A program made the translations under genes and the position numbers. From assembly GCF_002240415.1 (NCBI RefSeq), contig NZ_CP020028.1, forward strand, positions 4,241,501 to 4,305,500: 64,000 nucleotides of DNA, written 5' to 3'. The DNA comes from Paenibacillus kribbensis (lineage in GTDB: Bacteria; Bacillota; Bacilli; Paenibacillales; Paenibacillaceae). The notes beneath the pieces are model-generated. The model worked only from the letters and a program-made list of their open reading frames with translations, made no database searches and was not told the DNA's origin. Of this stretch, positions 55,757 to 64,000 are shown one piece after another; within the stretch, counting starts at the first letter, position 1, and each line of letters starts with the position of its first letter.

Positions 55757-57086
55757 GATTGCTCTCTCCAACTTTCGGTACTGTAATATGAACACGCCAG
55801 AAGGTCAGAATCGACTTCATCATCCAACCCAGATTGGCTTTGACTTCTTTAAACAACACATCCAATAAAAATACAGATATCGTAAAAGACAGGATCGTTG
55901 CCACGAGCGATCCTCTCACACCGAGCAGCGGGATCAGCGCATAATTGAAAGCTATATTCGTGATGGCGCCCACGAGCGAGGTCAACAGCGTATATTTGAA
56001 CAAATTCTCATTGGTAATAAACAGGCTTTTGGCAACACTGAAATTGGTGAAGAACAGACGAATCGCAAACAGGGACAGCAGTGAGCCTGCTTCGCTAAAT
56101 TCCCTCCCGTAGAGCACAATCACCACCCATTGGGATAAAAAAAATAGCGGGACCGAGGTCACAAGAAAGCAGATAAACATCAGCTGATACACGTTAGACA
56201 ACGTCTGTTTGTATTCGTCGTTTCCTTTCTGCTTGGAACGAGTCACCACCGGGGCATAGGCTGTTGTAATAACGACCGGAATAAAGCCCAGCACTTCGAT
56301 AAGCCGGAGCGCAACGGAGTATTGCCCGACCGCAGCATTCCCCAACAGCTCACCGATAATGACCTGGTCGATCCGTGCCTGTACATATACAGCAGAGGAT
56401 GACAAAATAAGCGGCCAGCTGTGATTCATGATCCGCCGGGCTATGGTTAGGCGGAACGTCCACATCTTCATACGCCGTCCTTCTTTGCGGAAGAAATACA
56501 GCAGCAGCAGGCTCCCCAGCAGGAATTCGCCATGAGCACACAGCGCCACCACCCAAATCGGAACACCTGTTAGCAACAAAATGATTTTGGCAGTGGAGCT
56601 GAGGACAAAGGCTGTATTCTTGGCAATGACCGTGTATTTGGACAACATCTGCGCCCGGAACCAGTAGTCGATGATATCAAACAGCTGAAACACCGAGGCC
56701 GTGGCCAGGATCAGATTGATCAACCGTACCGAACTGTCCTCAGGCCTGAGCAGCGAAATGAAGGAATAGGACAGTACGATGGCTACCAAAGTACCCGATA
56801 GCTTCAGGAGAACCGCCGTACCCAACAGCTCGTGCTCATCTTGAGGGTCTTTAACGAGATCGCGTACTAATATGGAATCAAAGCCAAGAGTTGTGAAGAT
56901 CAGGAACATCCCGAAAAAGGATTCGGCATAATTCCATTTTCCAAGCTCCTCCGGTCCCAGCACTCTCGCCATGATGATGCTGACCGCCAGCCCGAACACC
57001 ATGCGAATCATTTTGTCACCGAACAGCCAGGATGTATTGACCAGCAAACTTCTGCGCGGTTTGACGCGGTTTTTGACTAATGTCAT
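55743..57086 (-). CDS. Wzx-type oligosaccharide flippase
   Basis: A 447-aa membrane protein with about 12-14 helices and the Polysacc_synt signature (LVNTSWLFGDKMIRMVFGLAVSIIMARVLGPEELGKWNYAESFFGMFLIFTTLG, ARIDQVIIGELLGNAAVGQYSVALRLIEV). It would move the undecaprenyl-linked repeat unit across the membrane. The matching Wzy polymerase was not found nearby. Confidence 0.93.
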   Translation of the reverse strand: MTLVKNRVKPRRSLLVNTSWLFGDKMIRMVFGLAVSIIMARVLGPEELGKWNYAESFFGMFLIFTTLGFDSILVRDLVKDPQDEHELLGTAVLLKLSGTLVAIVLSYSFISLLRPEDSSVRLINLILATASVFQLFDIIDYWFRAQMLSKYTVIAKNTAFVLSSTAKIILLLTGVPIWVVALCAHGEFLLGSLLLLYFFRKEGRRMKMWTFRLTIARRIMNHSWPLILSSSAVYVQARIDQVIIGELLGNAAVGQYSVALRLIEVLGFIPVVITTAYAPVVTRSKQKGNDEYKQTLSNVYQLMFICFLVTSVPLFFLSQWVVIVLYGREFSEAGSLLSLFAIRLFFTNFSVAKSLFITNENLFKYTLLTSLVGAITNIAFNYALIPLLGVRGSLVATILSFTISVFLLDVLFKEVKANLGWMMKSILTFWRVHITVPKVGESNHDTH

Positions 57087-57209
57087 AGGTTCTACTCCAT
57101 CTTGAAAAATGACCTTGCGCGCGGCTTTACAGCATGTCAGCTATTCGATGCAGCTGCAATCATGTACAACGAAGAGACCTCCCGGCTAGGCGGGTGGCCC
57201 CTCCATGTC

Positions 57210-58220
<1,011 letters not shown>

Positions 58221-59159
58221 TTATTGTTCAACCAGGTTCAGACCTTGAAATGCCTCATACACAGACCTTAATCCCTCTTCCAGCGAAATACGCGCCGACC
58301 AGCCCAAACCGGCAATTCGCGACACGTCTACCAGCTTGCGTGGCGTTCCGTCAGGAGCGGATGTATTAAAAGTAATTTCCCCCTCATAACCGACCACATC
58401 CTTCACCCGTTCAGCCAACTCACGGATGGAAATATCCTCACCCACCCCGATATTCACAATTTCATTTCCTTCATAGTTGTTCATCAGGAACAGGGAGGCT
58501 TCCGCCAAATCATCAGAATGAAGAAATTCTCGACGCGGCGTGCCGGAGCCCCATACTTCTACAGTTGGAGCTTGATTCAGCTTGGCTTCATGAAACTTGC
58601 GGATGAGCGCGGGCAGCACATGAGAGGTCTGGAGGTCAAAATTGTCCCCCGGGCCATATAAATTCGTCGGCATCACCGAAATAAAACGGGTTCCATACTG
58701 GCGATTGTAGGATTGACACATTTTAATTCCGGCAATTTTAGCAATCGCATAGGCTTCGTTGGTAGGCTCAAGCTCACCGGTAAGCAGATACTCTTCCCGC
58801 AAGGGCTGCGGAGCAAATTTGGGATAAATGCAGGTAGAGCCGAGGAACAACAGCTTGCTTACATTGGCCCGGTATGCCGCATCAATCACATTCGTTTGAA
58901 TGAGCAGATTGTCGCGGATAAAATCAGCCGGATATTCGTTGTTCGCCAAAATCCCCCCAACCTTGGCCGCTGCCAAAAACACATAATCCACAGGCTCTGT
59001 TTCAAAAAAGTGATCTACGGCCTCCTTGTTGCGCAGATCCAGCTCACGACTGGTGCGAGTAATAATATGCTGGTAATCTGCTCCCTCAAGCGCTCGAACA
59101 ATAGCGGAACCTACCAGCCCGTTGTGCCCGGCTACATATATATTGGAATGAAGATCCAT
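58221..59159 (-). CDS. fcl: GDP-L-fucose synthase
   Basis: A 312-aa epimerase/reductase: [60 protein letters not shown], and [15 protein letters not shown] with YxxxK. It converts GDP-4-keto-6-deoxymannose to GDP-L-fucose. With gmd it implies fucose in the exopolymer. Confidence 0.97.
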   Translation of the reverse strand: MDLHSNIYVAGHNGLVGSAIVRALEGADYQHIITRTSRELDLRNKEAVDHFFETEPVDYVFLAAAKVGGILANNEYPADFIRDNLLIQTNVIDAAYRANVSKLLFLGSTCIYPKFAPQPLREEYLLTGELEPTNEAYAIAKIAGIKMCQSYNRQYGTRFISVMPTNLYGPGDNFDLQTSHVLPALIRKFHEAKLNQAPTVEVWGSGTPRREFLHSDDLAEASLFLMNNYEGNEIVNIGVGEDISIRELAERVKDVVGYEGEITFNTSAPDGTPRKLVDVSRIAGLGWSARISLEEGLRSVYEAFQGLNLVEQ

Positions 59160-59192
59160 GCCTATCCCCTACCCTTCCTTGTTAAAATGACT

Positions 59193-59891
59193 TTAATACG
59201 CATCGTTGGAGCCCAGCAGTACACGAAATGTTTTGAGCATGATGATCATATCTGTGCGTAAGCTGCGTCTGGATATGTACTCCAAATCCAGTTCTACCAT
59301 CTCGTTAAAGCTCAGATGATTGCGACCGCTGACCTGCCATAGCCCGGTACAACCCGGTGTAACCGTCAGACGCAGCTTATCTCTCACTGTGTAATCATGG
59401 ACTTCTCTTGGCAGCGGTGGTCTGGGACCTACCAGACTCATTTGCCCACGCAGCACATTGAATAGCTGCGGCAGCTCATCGATGCTCGTTTTGCGGAGAA
59501 ATCGGCCCACACGGGTAATTCGCGGATCATTCCGCATTTTGAACATGGCACCCTCGATTTCGTTTTCCAGCAGCAGTGCAGACAATTGGTCCTCAGCATC
59601 TGATACCATGGAACGAAATTTGATCATGCGAAATGGACGCTCATGTTTGCCAATACGAATTTGGTAAAATAACGCGCTTCCTTTCGGGTCCTCCAGCTTA
59701 ATCAGCAAAATCACGAGCAGAAATACCGGGCATAACACGATGATGCCGATGAAAGACAGGATAATGTCCATGCTGCGCTTCACGAACGGATACAGGCTCA
59801 ATCCCTGGCGCCGTTCAAGCCTGTGAGCGACCGAGTATACATCCACTGACGCGCCCAAAACTTCTGCCTCGTTTGAGCGGGAAGAAGACAC
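59193..59891 (-). CDS. Priming phosphoglycosyl transferase (bacterial sugar transferase)
   Basis: A 232-aa monotopic enzyme starting at GTG 59891. It has a re-entrant or membrane helix (VKRSMDIILSFIGIIVLCPVFLLVILLIKLED), FRMIKFRSMVSDAEDQL, and TSIDELPQLFNVLRGQMSLVGPRPPLPREV, then TPGCTGLWQVSGRN. The Asp-Glu dyad and the KFRSM motif are characteristic. It transfers a sugar phosphate, often glucose or galactose-1-phosphate, to undecaprenyl phosphate to start the repeat unit. Confidence 0.95.
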   Translation of the reverse strand: MSSSRSNEAEVLGASVDVYSVAHRLERRQGLSLYPFVKRSMDIILSFIGIIVLCPVFLLVILLIKLEDPKGSALFYQIRIGKHERPFRMIKFRSMVSDAEDQLSALLLENEIEGAMFKMRNDPRITRVGRFLRKTSIDELPQLFNVLRGQMSLVGPRPPLPREVHDYTVRDKLRLTVTPGCTGLWQVSGRNHLSFNEMVELDLEYISRRSLRTDMIIMLKTFRVLLGSNDAY

Positions 59892-59978
59892 GTTTCATCA
59901 CCTCACTCTCTTATCATTAAGTTTCACTTGTACATTGTTAAAGGAATTTTTAATATTTTTCGATCACCTTCTTTTTAG

Positions 59979-60665
59979 TTATGTCAGGCTGCGTTCCTCC
60001 ATTCCACGCTGCGCGCGGGTATTCGATCGCTTCACATTGTTGAGCACTACGCCCAAAATGCGCGCCTTCACTCGTTCTAAGTGGGCTTTTGCTTTCTTAA
60101 CGACATCCTTTTTGACCTTCCCTGCCTGTACGACCAAAATGACACCATCACACATAGAGCTAATAATGAGGCCATCCGGAAAAGACAGCAATGGCGGCGT
60201 ATCCATCAGGATCACGTCATAATGTTCTTTTAACTCAACCAGCAGAGCCTTCATTTTGCGGGAGCTGAGCATTTCGGACGGATTGGGCGGGTTCGGTCCG
60301 GCTGTCATCGCATGCAGTTGGTCAATCCCGGTTTCCTGAACCACATCCTGCCACGCCTGTTGATTGGCAAGTACCCGAGTCAGTCCCGTATGATTGCGCA
60401 AGCCAAACATATGATGCAAGGAGGAGCGACGCAAATCCATATCCATAACCAGCACCTTTTTTCCCTCTTGCGCATAGGTTACAGCCAAATTGCTAATCGT
60501 GACCGTCCTGCCCTCTCCCGCCTGAGCAGACGCCACCATCATAACCTCAATCGGCTCGTCTATAGAGGAAAACTGGATGTTTGTGCGGAGCATACGATAT
60601 TCCTCCGAAACGAAAGACTGGGCATGCAGGGATGTGACCAGCTGATTATTGATTAATCGCGGCAT
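59979..60665 (-). CDS. CpsD/CapB-type tyrosine-kinase-like P-loop protein
   Basis: About 228 aa from ATG 60665. It has the BY-kinase fold: SEEYRMLRTNIQFSSIDEP, MMVASAQAGEGRTVTISNLAV, VLVMDMDLRRSSLHHMFGL (Walker A') and YDVILMDTPPLLSFPDGLI (Walker B). Two features are odd. The Walker A Lys is Arg (GEGRT for the usual GEGKS/T), and the C-terminus (RSNTRAQRGMEERSLT) has no Tyr cluster. It may be catalytically weak and work mainly through the Wzz-like partner, whose gene overlaps it by 20 bases. Confidence 0.88.
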   Translation of the reverse strand: MPRLINNQLVTSLHAQSFVSEEYRMLRTNIQFSSIDEPIEVMMVASAQAGEGRTVTISNLAVTYAQEGKKVLVMDMDLRRSSLHHMFGLRNHTGLTRVLANQQAWQDVVQETGIDQLHAMTAGPNPPNPSEMLSSRKMKALLVELKEHYDVILMDTPPLLSFPDGLIISSMCDGVILVVQAGKVKKDVVKKAKAHLERVKARILGVVLNNVKRSNTRAQRGMEERSLT

Positions 60666-61395
60666 ATTGTCCTTCACCTACCTGTTTAGGAGTTGTAGTG
60701 GAGCTGTCAGAGCGTTTATCTTCTTTTTTCATTTTCGTAATCAAAGACAGAGTCGGCAGGCCGAGTTCTTTTTCAATATCCTCCTCATTCTTAAAGGTGT
60801 CATCCAATACCTCCAGCAAAAATGCCAAGCCTATACCCAGCAACAAGGAGATGGCAAAGGCAATAAACATCTGTTCAGCGGGATTACTGTTCACAGGAAT
60901 TGCCGGGTCAGTCAAACTGGCTTCACTTAGAATCGTGACATTGTCCATTTTCATGATAGAGGGAATTTGTCGTTTGAATACTTTGGCTACCGCATTGACG
61001 GTTTTCACAGCCTTTGTATACGATAAGTCGCGAACTGTCACATCCATGACCTGTGAATCACCGGCGGTGTTCACTCTTAATTTCTGAGCCAGAACTGTCG
61101 GAGTAACCTTAAGATCGGGGAAGCTGGCGACCACCTGATCCATAATCGCCGAGGAGATCATGATTTGCTTATAGGAGTTCGTTAAGGCTATATTCGTTTG
61201 TACGACACTGTAATCGACGACACCTGCACGATCCGGTCGCGGCGTCTGGTTGATAATAAGCTTTGCCGTCGCTTCATACACTTGCGGGGTAAAGTATACA
61301 TTTTTTATGCCCACTACAGCACATACCAGCAGCACGATACTCCCAATCAACCACATTCTTTTTCGGATCACACGGATGTACTCTTTCAACTGCAC
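60646..61395 (-). CDS. Wzz/CapA-type chain-length and kinase-activator protein
   Basis: About 249 aa from GTG 61395, which follows GGGAGG by nine bases; the open frame reaches 61458 but has no ribosome site there. Two membrane helices (about 14-32 and 186-206) flank an extracellular domain of about 150 residues, as in CpsC/CapA. It has VYEATAKLIINQTPR after TM1 and SNPAEQMFIAFAISLLLGIGLAFLLEVLDDTFKNEEDIEKELGLPTL at TM2. It controls polymer length with the next gene product. It is the first gene of the EPS operon. Confidence 0.9.
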   Translation of the reverse strand: MQLKEYIRVIRKRMWLIGSIVLLVCAVVGIKNVYFTPQVYEATAKLIINQTPRPDRAGVVDYSVVQTNIALTNSYKQIMISSAIMDQVVASFPDLKVTPTVLAQKLRVNTAGDSQVMDVTVRDLSYTKAVKTVNAVAKVFKRQIPSIMKMDNVTILSEASLTDPAIPVNSNPAEQMFIAFAISLLLGIGLAFLLEVLDDTFKNEEDIEKELGLPTLSLITKMKKEDKRSDSSTTTPKQVGEGQYAAINQ

Positions 61396-61614
61396 AAGAC
61401 CAGACCTCCCTGATTGACTTGTTTTCGATGTGATAACGCTTGTACTGATCCTCTGCACACCGGGGAAAAGAACGATGCATGAGCCTCTAATCTATAGTAA
61501 AATGTTATATAATAGCGCATAGCAGGTCTAGCCAGCGATTAAGCACAAATGCTTGATCATCGGTGGCCTGTTAAAGTATATAAACCATGACATCCGTGAA
61601 TACTACAAAATAGT

Positions 61615-61668
61615 GATACAATATGTAACTTACATAACTAATTTATGATACAAATTGTATCTTGTCAA
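61615..61668 (-). promoter_or_regulatory. EPS operon promoter with GATAC operators
   Basis: On the minus strand TTGACA (61668-61663), 17 bases, TAAATT (61645-61640). The spacer contains the palindrome GATACAAATTGTATC (61647-61661). A second copy, GATACAATATGTAAC, lies at 61615-61629. The central palindrome is about 60 bases ahead of the divergent XRE gene, so it may also control that gene. The lasso promoter at 39970-40021 is nearly identical. Confidence 0.85.
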
Positions 61669-61721
61669 GTGTAAAATTGCTTTTCTCACTTTCTCAACCT
61701 TGTATTCAGGAGGAAAAAAAG

Positions 61722-62090
61722 ATGAATTATGGAACCCGAATCGCTGAATTACGGGAACATAAGGGATTAAAACAAGAGGAACTAGCGCAATCCCTCGGAA
61801 TTACGCGGGCGGCTCTTTCTCACTATGAAAAAAATAGACGCAAACCAGACTTTGAGATCCTGAACAAGCTTGCCGATATTTTCGGAGTAACCATTGATTA
61901 CCTGGTGGGACGCACGAGCCATCCTACAGCGATATTGGATTCAGATGTGAAGGAGTTTGTGGATCAGCTGGAACTGTCCGATGAGGATATTCTGCAGCGT
62001 TTCAACCTGACGATTGACGGACGTACCTTGTCTGAGGAAGAAGCCAAGCGCTTTATCGCGTTTGTCCGTATGGAACGAATGATGAAATAA
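61722..62090 (+). CDS. XRE-family transcriptional regulator, divergent from the EPS operon
   Basis: A 122-aa protein from ATG 61722, after AGGAGG; the longer frame to 61662 only adds leader. Residues 1-65 form a helix-turn-helix (MNYGTRIAELREHKGLKQEE, then LAQSLGITRAALSHYEKNRRKPDFEILNKLADIFGVTIDYLVGRT). Residues 70-122 form a helical C-terminal region (DVKEFVDQLELSDEDILQRFNLTIDGRTLSEEEAKRFIAFVRMERMM), typical of SinR/phage-repressor-like XRE proteins that dimerise. Its position beside the GATAC operators makes it the prime candidate to bind them. Confidence 0.92.
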   Translation: MNYGTRIAELREHKGLKQEELAQSLGITRAALSHYEKNRRKPDFEILNKLADIFGVTIDYLVGRTSHPTAILDSDVKEFVDQLELSDEDILQRFNLTIDGRTLSEEEAKRFIAFVRMERMMK

Positions 62091-62099
62091 AGAAGACAG

Positions 62100-62135
62100 C
62101 CGGAAGGAATTACACGTGCTTGTCCTTCCGGCACT
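62100..62135. terminator. Terminator after the XRE gene
   Basis: GCCGGAAGGA, a 14-base loop and TCCTTCCGGC, followed by TTTTG on the plus strand some bases later. A perfect ten-base stem. Confidence 0.75.
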
Positions 62136-62292
62136 TGGTTTTGTCTAGGTCGCTCTCTATCCATTCTGGCATCGTAATGCCGCATTGGAGCAAGATGTCA
62201 CGGATGTCTAGGCGGATGACAGATTTGCCTGCTCTCCGTGCGTTGTTCCGAAGAAGAGGGCTGTCCACCCTTGATTCTGTCTCCTTGTTCAT
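62110..62292 (-). CDS. Possible 60-aa hypothetical protein
   Basis: ATG 62292 has GAGG ten bases upstream. The chain MNKETESRVDSPLLRNN... has a helical centre (SVIRLDIRDILLQCGITMPE) and a basic end that runs into the XRE terminator hairpin. No family recognised. The overlap with the hairpin and the modest ribosome site leave it doubtful. Confidence 0.4.
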   Translation of the reverse strand: MNKETESRVDSPLLRNNARRAGKSVIRLDIRDILLQCGITMPEWIESDLDKTKCRKDKHV

Positions 62293-62499
62293 TCAGCACT
62301 AACCTCACTTTTTTATTCTTAGTCACTGGAAAAAGATTCCCTACAACCCATGTATGTATTGTTATGAACAAACCTATTATATATGAATACATACCTGCAA
62401 TGTTGTCGTCTTATGGCGAGAATTTTAAAGGATTTTCGTGTTTTTTTCTCCATTATACGTAATGTATTGCCAATTCAGTACGATTTATTAATAAAAAAA

Positions 62500-62536
62500 G
62501 AACCTGTCAGGTCCTATTTTTCCTGATAGGTTCTCT
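62500..62536. terminator. Bidirectional terminator after the glycoside hydrolase gene
   Basis: GAACCTGTCAGG-TCCTATTTTT-CCTGATAGGTTC with A and T runs on both sides. It serves the minus-strand hydrolase gene, about 70 bases before its end. Confidence 0.8.
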
Positions 62537-62602
62537 TTTGTTTTTTTGGCGATATCAGACGGGTATTCTTCAGCCAAGGTCCTATACTGCTCGCAGTAAT
62601 CA

Positions 62603-64000
62603 TTAAGCAACCTCGGCTGCTTGAGATATCTGGGTGCCTCCGGTCGCTCGGATCTTGTAGGCGTAGTGGCTTCCGGCTTTCACTGTACGATCCGTGTAGG
62701 TGCTTCCCGCTACTTGCGAGGCAATTACCTGATAAACCCCGTCTGTCCCATCTGCACGCAGTACATCATAGGAGGATACGCCTTCTGCCTGAAGCCAATC
62801 AATCTTTACCGCCCCATCCTGAACAGAGGCGGCTTTTACCCCTGTCGGGGCTGAGGCTGTGGACTGATCCGTACTCTTCAGTTCCAAAATATATTGTACC
62901 GATTCACCAGGACCCAGCTTTTCTTCAAAATCAAGGGCAGGTGAAGCCTTGAGTCCCGATATGGAACGCTGTGCCTGACTGTAGGTAGCGCCGGCTCCAA
63001 AACGCTCACCAGCGTACACACCGGCTTTCGGCATCGTTACCCGTACGCGAATGGTCTGTGCTGAATCCTCGAAATTCACCAGGTTCACCAGCAATTTGTC
63101 CGAGGTAGCGCCACTGCCTGCCAGCGGTTTAAGCTTGGACGTGTCCACTGCACGAACGTAGACCATCTTATCCTTGGTATCCTCTCGATTCAGCACCGTA
63201 TAGGTCAGCGGTTTGCCGTGGGTGGCATATGCCAGACTCAAACGTCTCATGATCTTTACACGACTGTCCTGCCCTTCCCCGAACGGATAAATTTCTGTGC
63301 TTGCCGGGTTGTGGCTTTGCAGATCAAAGCCGGTTTTAAACAGCGTATAATCCTTATAAAACGCAGCATGCTGGATAAACATATCAGCAAACCCGATTTG
63401 CGAACGCATAATACGGTCAAAAGCGGCTGCTTGTGGCTGACTGGCCCCGTACTCAGGGTTGTCCCGATGCGTATCGTTCGTACCGAACTCCGTGTTCAGC
63501 ATCTTCTTGGCCAGCCCGTTGCTCGAACCGCCAAAGGTTTTCAGATTTTGAACGAAACTGCCTCCGCTCTCTTCGTTATAGGATTCACCATAGGCGTGTC
63601 CATTGGTCAGGTCGGTGACGTCCTCCAACTGCTTACGCTGCGCCGGATCTCTTTCCCATCCATCCGGGTCACCACATTTGAGCGTGCCTCCAACTTGATT
63701 TTTGCAAGCCTTGGTGGAGTACGTAGGCCAATAGGCCCAGCCCGGCGCTACGGTTTTGAGATGCGGTGCCAATTGCTTGCCTTCCGTGTTAAACCACTTG
63801 GCCACAGCCAGATTGACTGCCTTCGAGCGATTAAACAACCCGGGTTCGTTATCTACTTCATAATATTGAAGGTATGAACCATATTTTTTTACATAATCGC
63901 GCAATTTTTGCTTGGCCGTCTCTGGCAGAGAACCATCCCTTTGCAGCTTGATATCGCCCGTATATAAGTACAGAGCAGACGATTGCATATTATACTGCTT
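62603..64000 (-). CDS. Glycoside hydrolase (GH-A clan-like) with C-terminal FnIII, 5' end outside window
   Basis: The frame is open to the right edge (codons continue upstream of the first Met at 63988), so at least 465 residues are encoded and the start is missing. YLQYYEVDNEPGLFNRSKAVNLAVAKWF carries the acid/base NEP motif, and KKMLNTEFGTNDT the nucleophile Glu, as in clan GH-A. A beta-rich domain follows (about 300-370 of the visible part), then a linker (STASAPTG) and an FnIII domain (VKIDWLQAEGVSSYDVLRAD, AGSHYAYKIRATG). It is probably secreted. Its place next to the EPS locus suggests a polymer-degrading enzyme, but the specificity is unknown. Confidence 0.85.
   Translation of the reverse strand, partial: KQYNMQSSALYLYTGDIKLQRDGSLPETAKQKLRDYVKKYGSYLQYYEVDNEPGLFNRSKAVNLAVAKWFNTEGKQLAPHLKTVAPGWAYWPTYSTKACKNQVGGTLKCGDPDGWERDPAQRKQLEDVTDLTNGHAYGESYNEESGGSFVQNLKTFGGSSNGLAKKMLNTEFGTNDTHRDNPEYGASQPQAAAFDRIMRSQIGFADMFIQHAAFYKDYTLFKTGFDLQSHNPASTEIYPFGEGQDSRVKIMRRLSLAYATHGKPLTYTVLNREDTKDKMVYVRAVDTSKLKPLAGSGATSDKLLVNLVNFEDSAQTIRVRVTMPKAGVYAGERFGAGATYSQAQRSISGLKASPALDFEEKLGPGESVQYILELKSTDQSTASAPTGVKAASVQDGAVKIDWLQAEGVSSYDVLRADGTDGVYQVIASQVAGSTYTDRTVKAGSHYAYKIRATGGTQISQAAEVA

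Overview
The window looks like a chromosomal segment of a spore-forming, low-to-middle GC Firmicute, most likely Paenibacillus of the P. polymyxa group. This is inferred from the Bacillus-type gene order around groES-groEL, tatA-tatC, moaB-moaC, an ABC-F ATPase and tsaD-rimI-tsaB-tsaE, from an SspH-type spore protein, a forespore-type Ku/LigD-polymerase pair, a paeninodin-type lasso peptide cluster, and an exopolysaccharide (EPS) locus with GDP-fucose genes. No rRNA, tRNA or CRISPR array was seen.

Layout. 1-6.2 kb is an accessory patchwork: a cut-off SRPBCC gene, YmaF, an AraC regulator with a secreted esterase (CRE site), two small secreted or membrane proteins and an IS3-family remnant. 6.2-8.7 kb is an AT-rich island with a nucleotidyltransferase-like gene and a protein-kinase-fold gene, bounded by intact groEL on one side and a decayed second copy of the groEL 3' end (6159-6525) on the other. 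8.7-19.9 kb is housekeeping: groEL/groES under CIRCE, the Tat translocase, molybdopterin genes, 5-formyl-THF cyclo-ligase, an ABC-F ATPase, a DnaA-box cluster and the t6A operon. 20.6-27.5 kb has a large S-layer-anchored FnIII protein and a two-component pair (hybrid kinase plus SARP-like regulator). 27.7-31 kb holds small regulators, a DJ-1 protein, a hydrolase and SspH.

31.2-41 kb is notable: ku and a LigD polymerase-domain gene, both on +, flank a complete paeninodin-type lasso peptide operon on the opposite strand (cyclase C, 42-aa precursor A, C-terminal serine kinase K, RRE B1, protease B2, nucleotidyltransferase, exporter D). The precursor is short and easily missed. A strong hairpin terminator lies between A and K, which would keep precursor mRNA in excess.

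41-47.9 kb holds YitT, cardiolipin synthase, an M23 peptidase with a bactofilin, and an ABC exporter. 47.4-61.4 kb is an EPS operon read on the minus strand (Wzz-like, BY-kinase-like, phosphoglycosyl transferase, fcl, gmd, Wzx, glycosyltransferases, ugd, LCP protein), interrupted by a repeat-rich gap and without a recognisable Wzy polymerase. An XRE regulator lies divergently at 61.7 kb, and a GH-A-type glycoside hydrolase runs off the right edge.

The most interesting signal joins the last two systems. The lasso operon and the EPS operon have virtually the same promoter: TTGACA, a 17-bp spacer filled by the palindrome GATACA-W-ATTGTATC, and TAAATT, with a second imperfect GATAC palindrome about 30 bp downstream. 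The EPS copy also lies just upstream of the XRE gene, suggesting one repressor that controls itself, the EPS operon and the lasso peptide.
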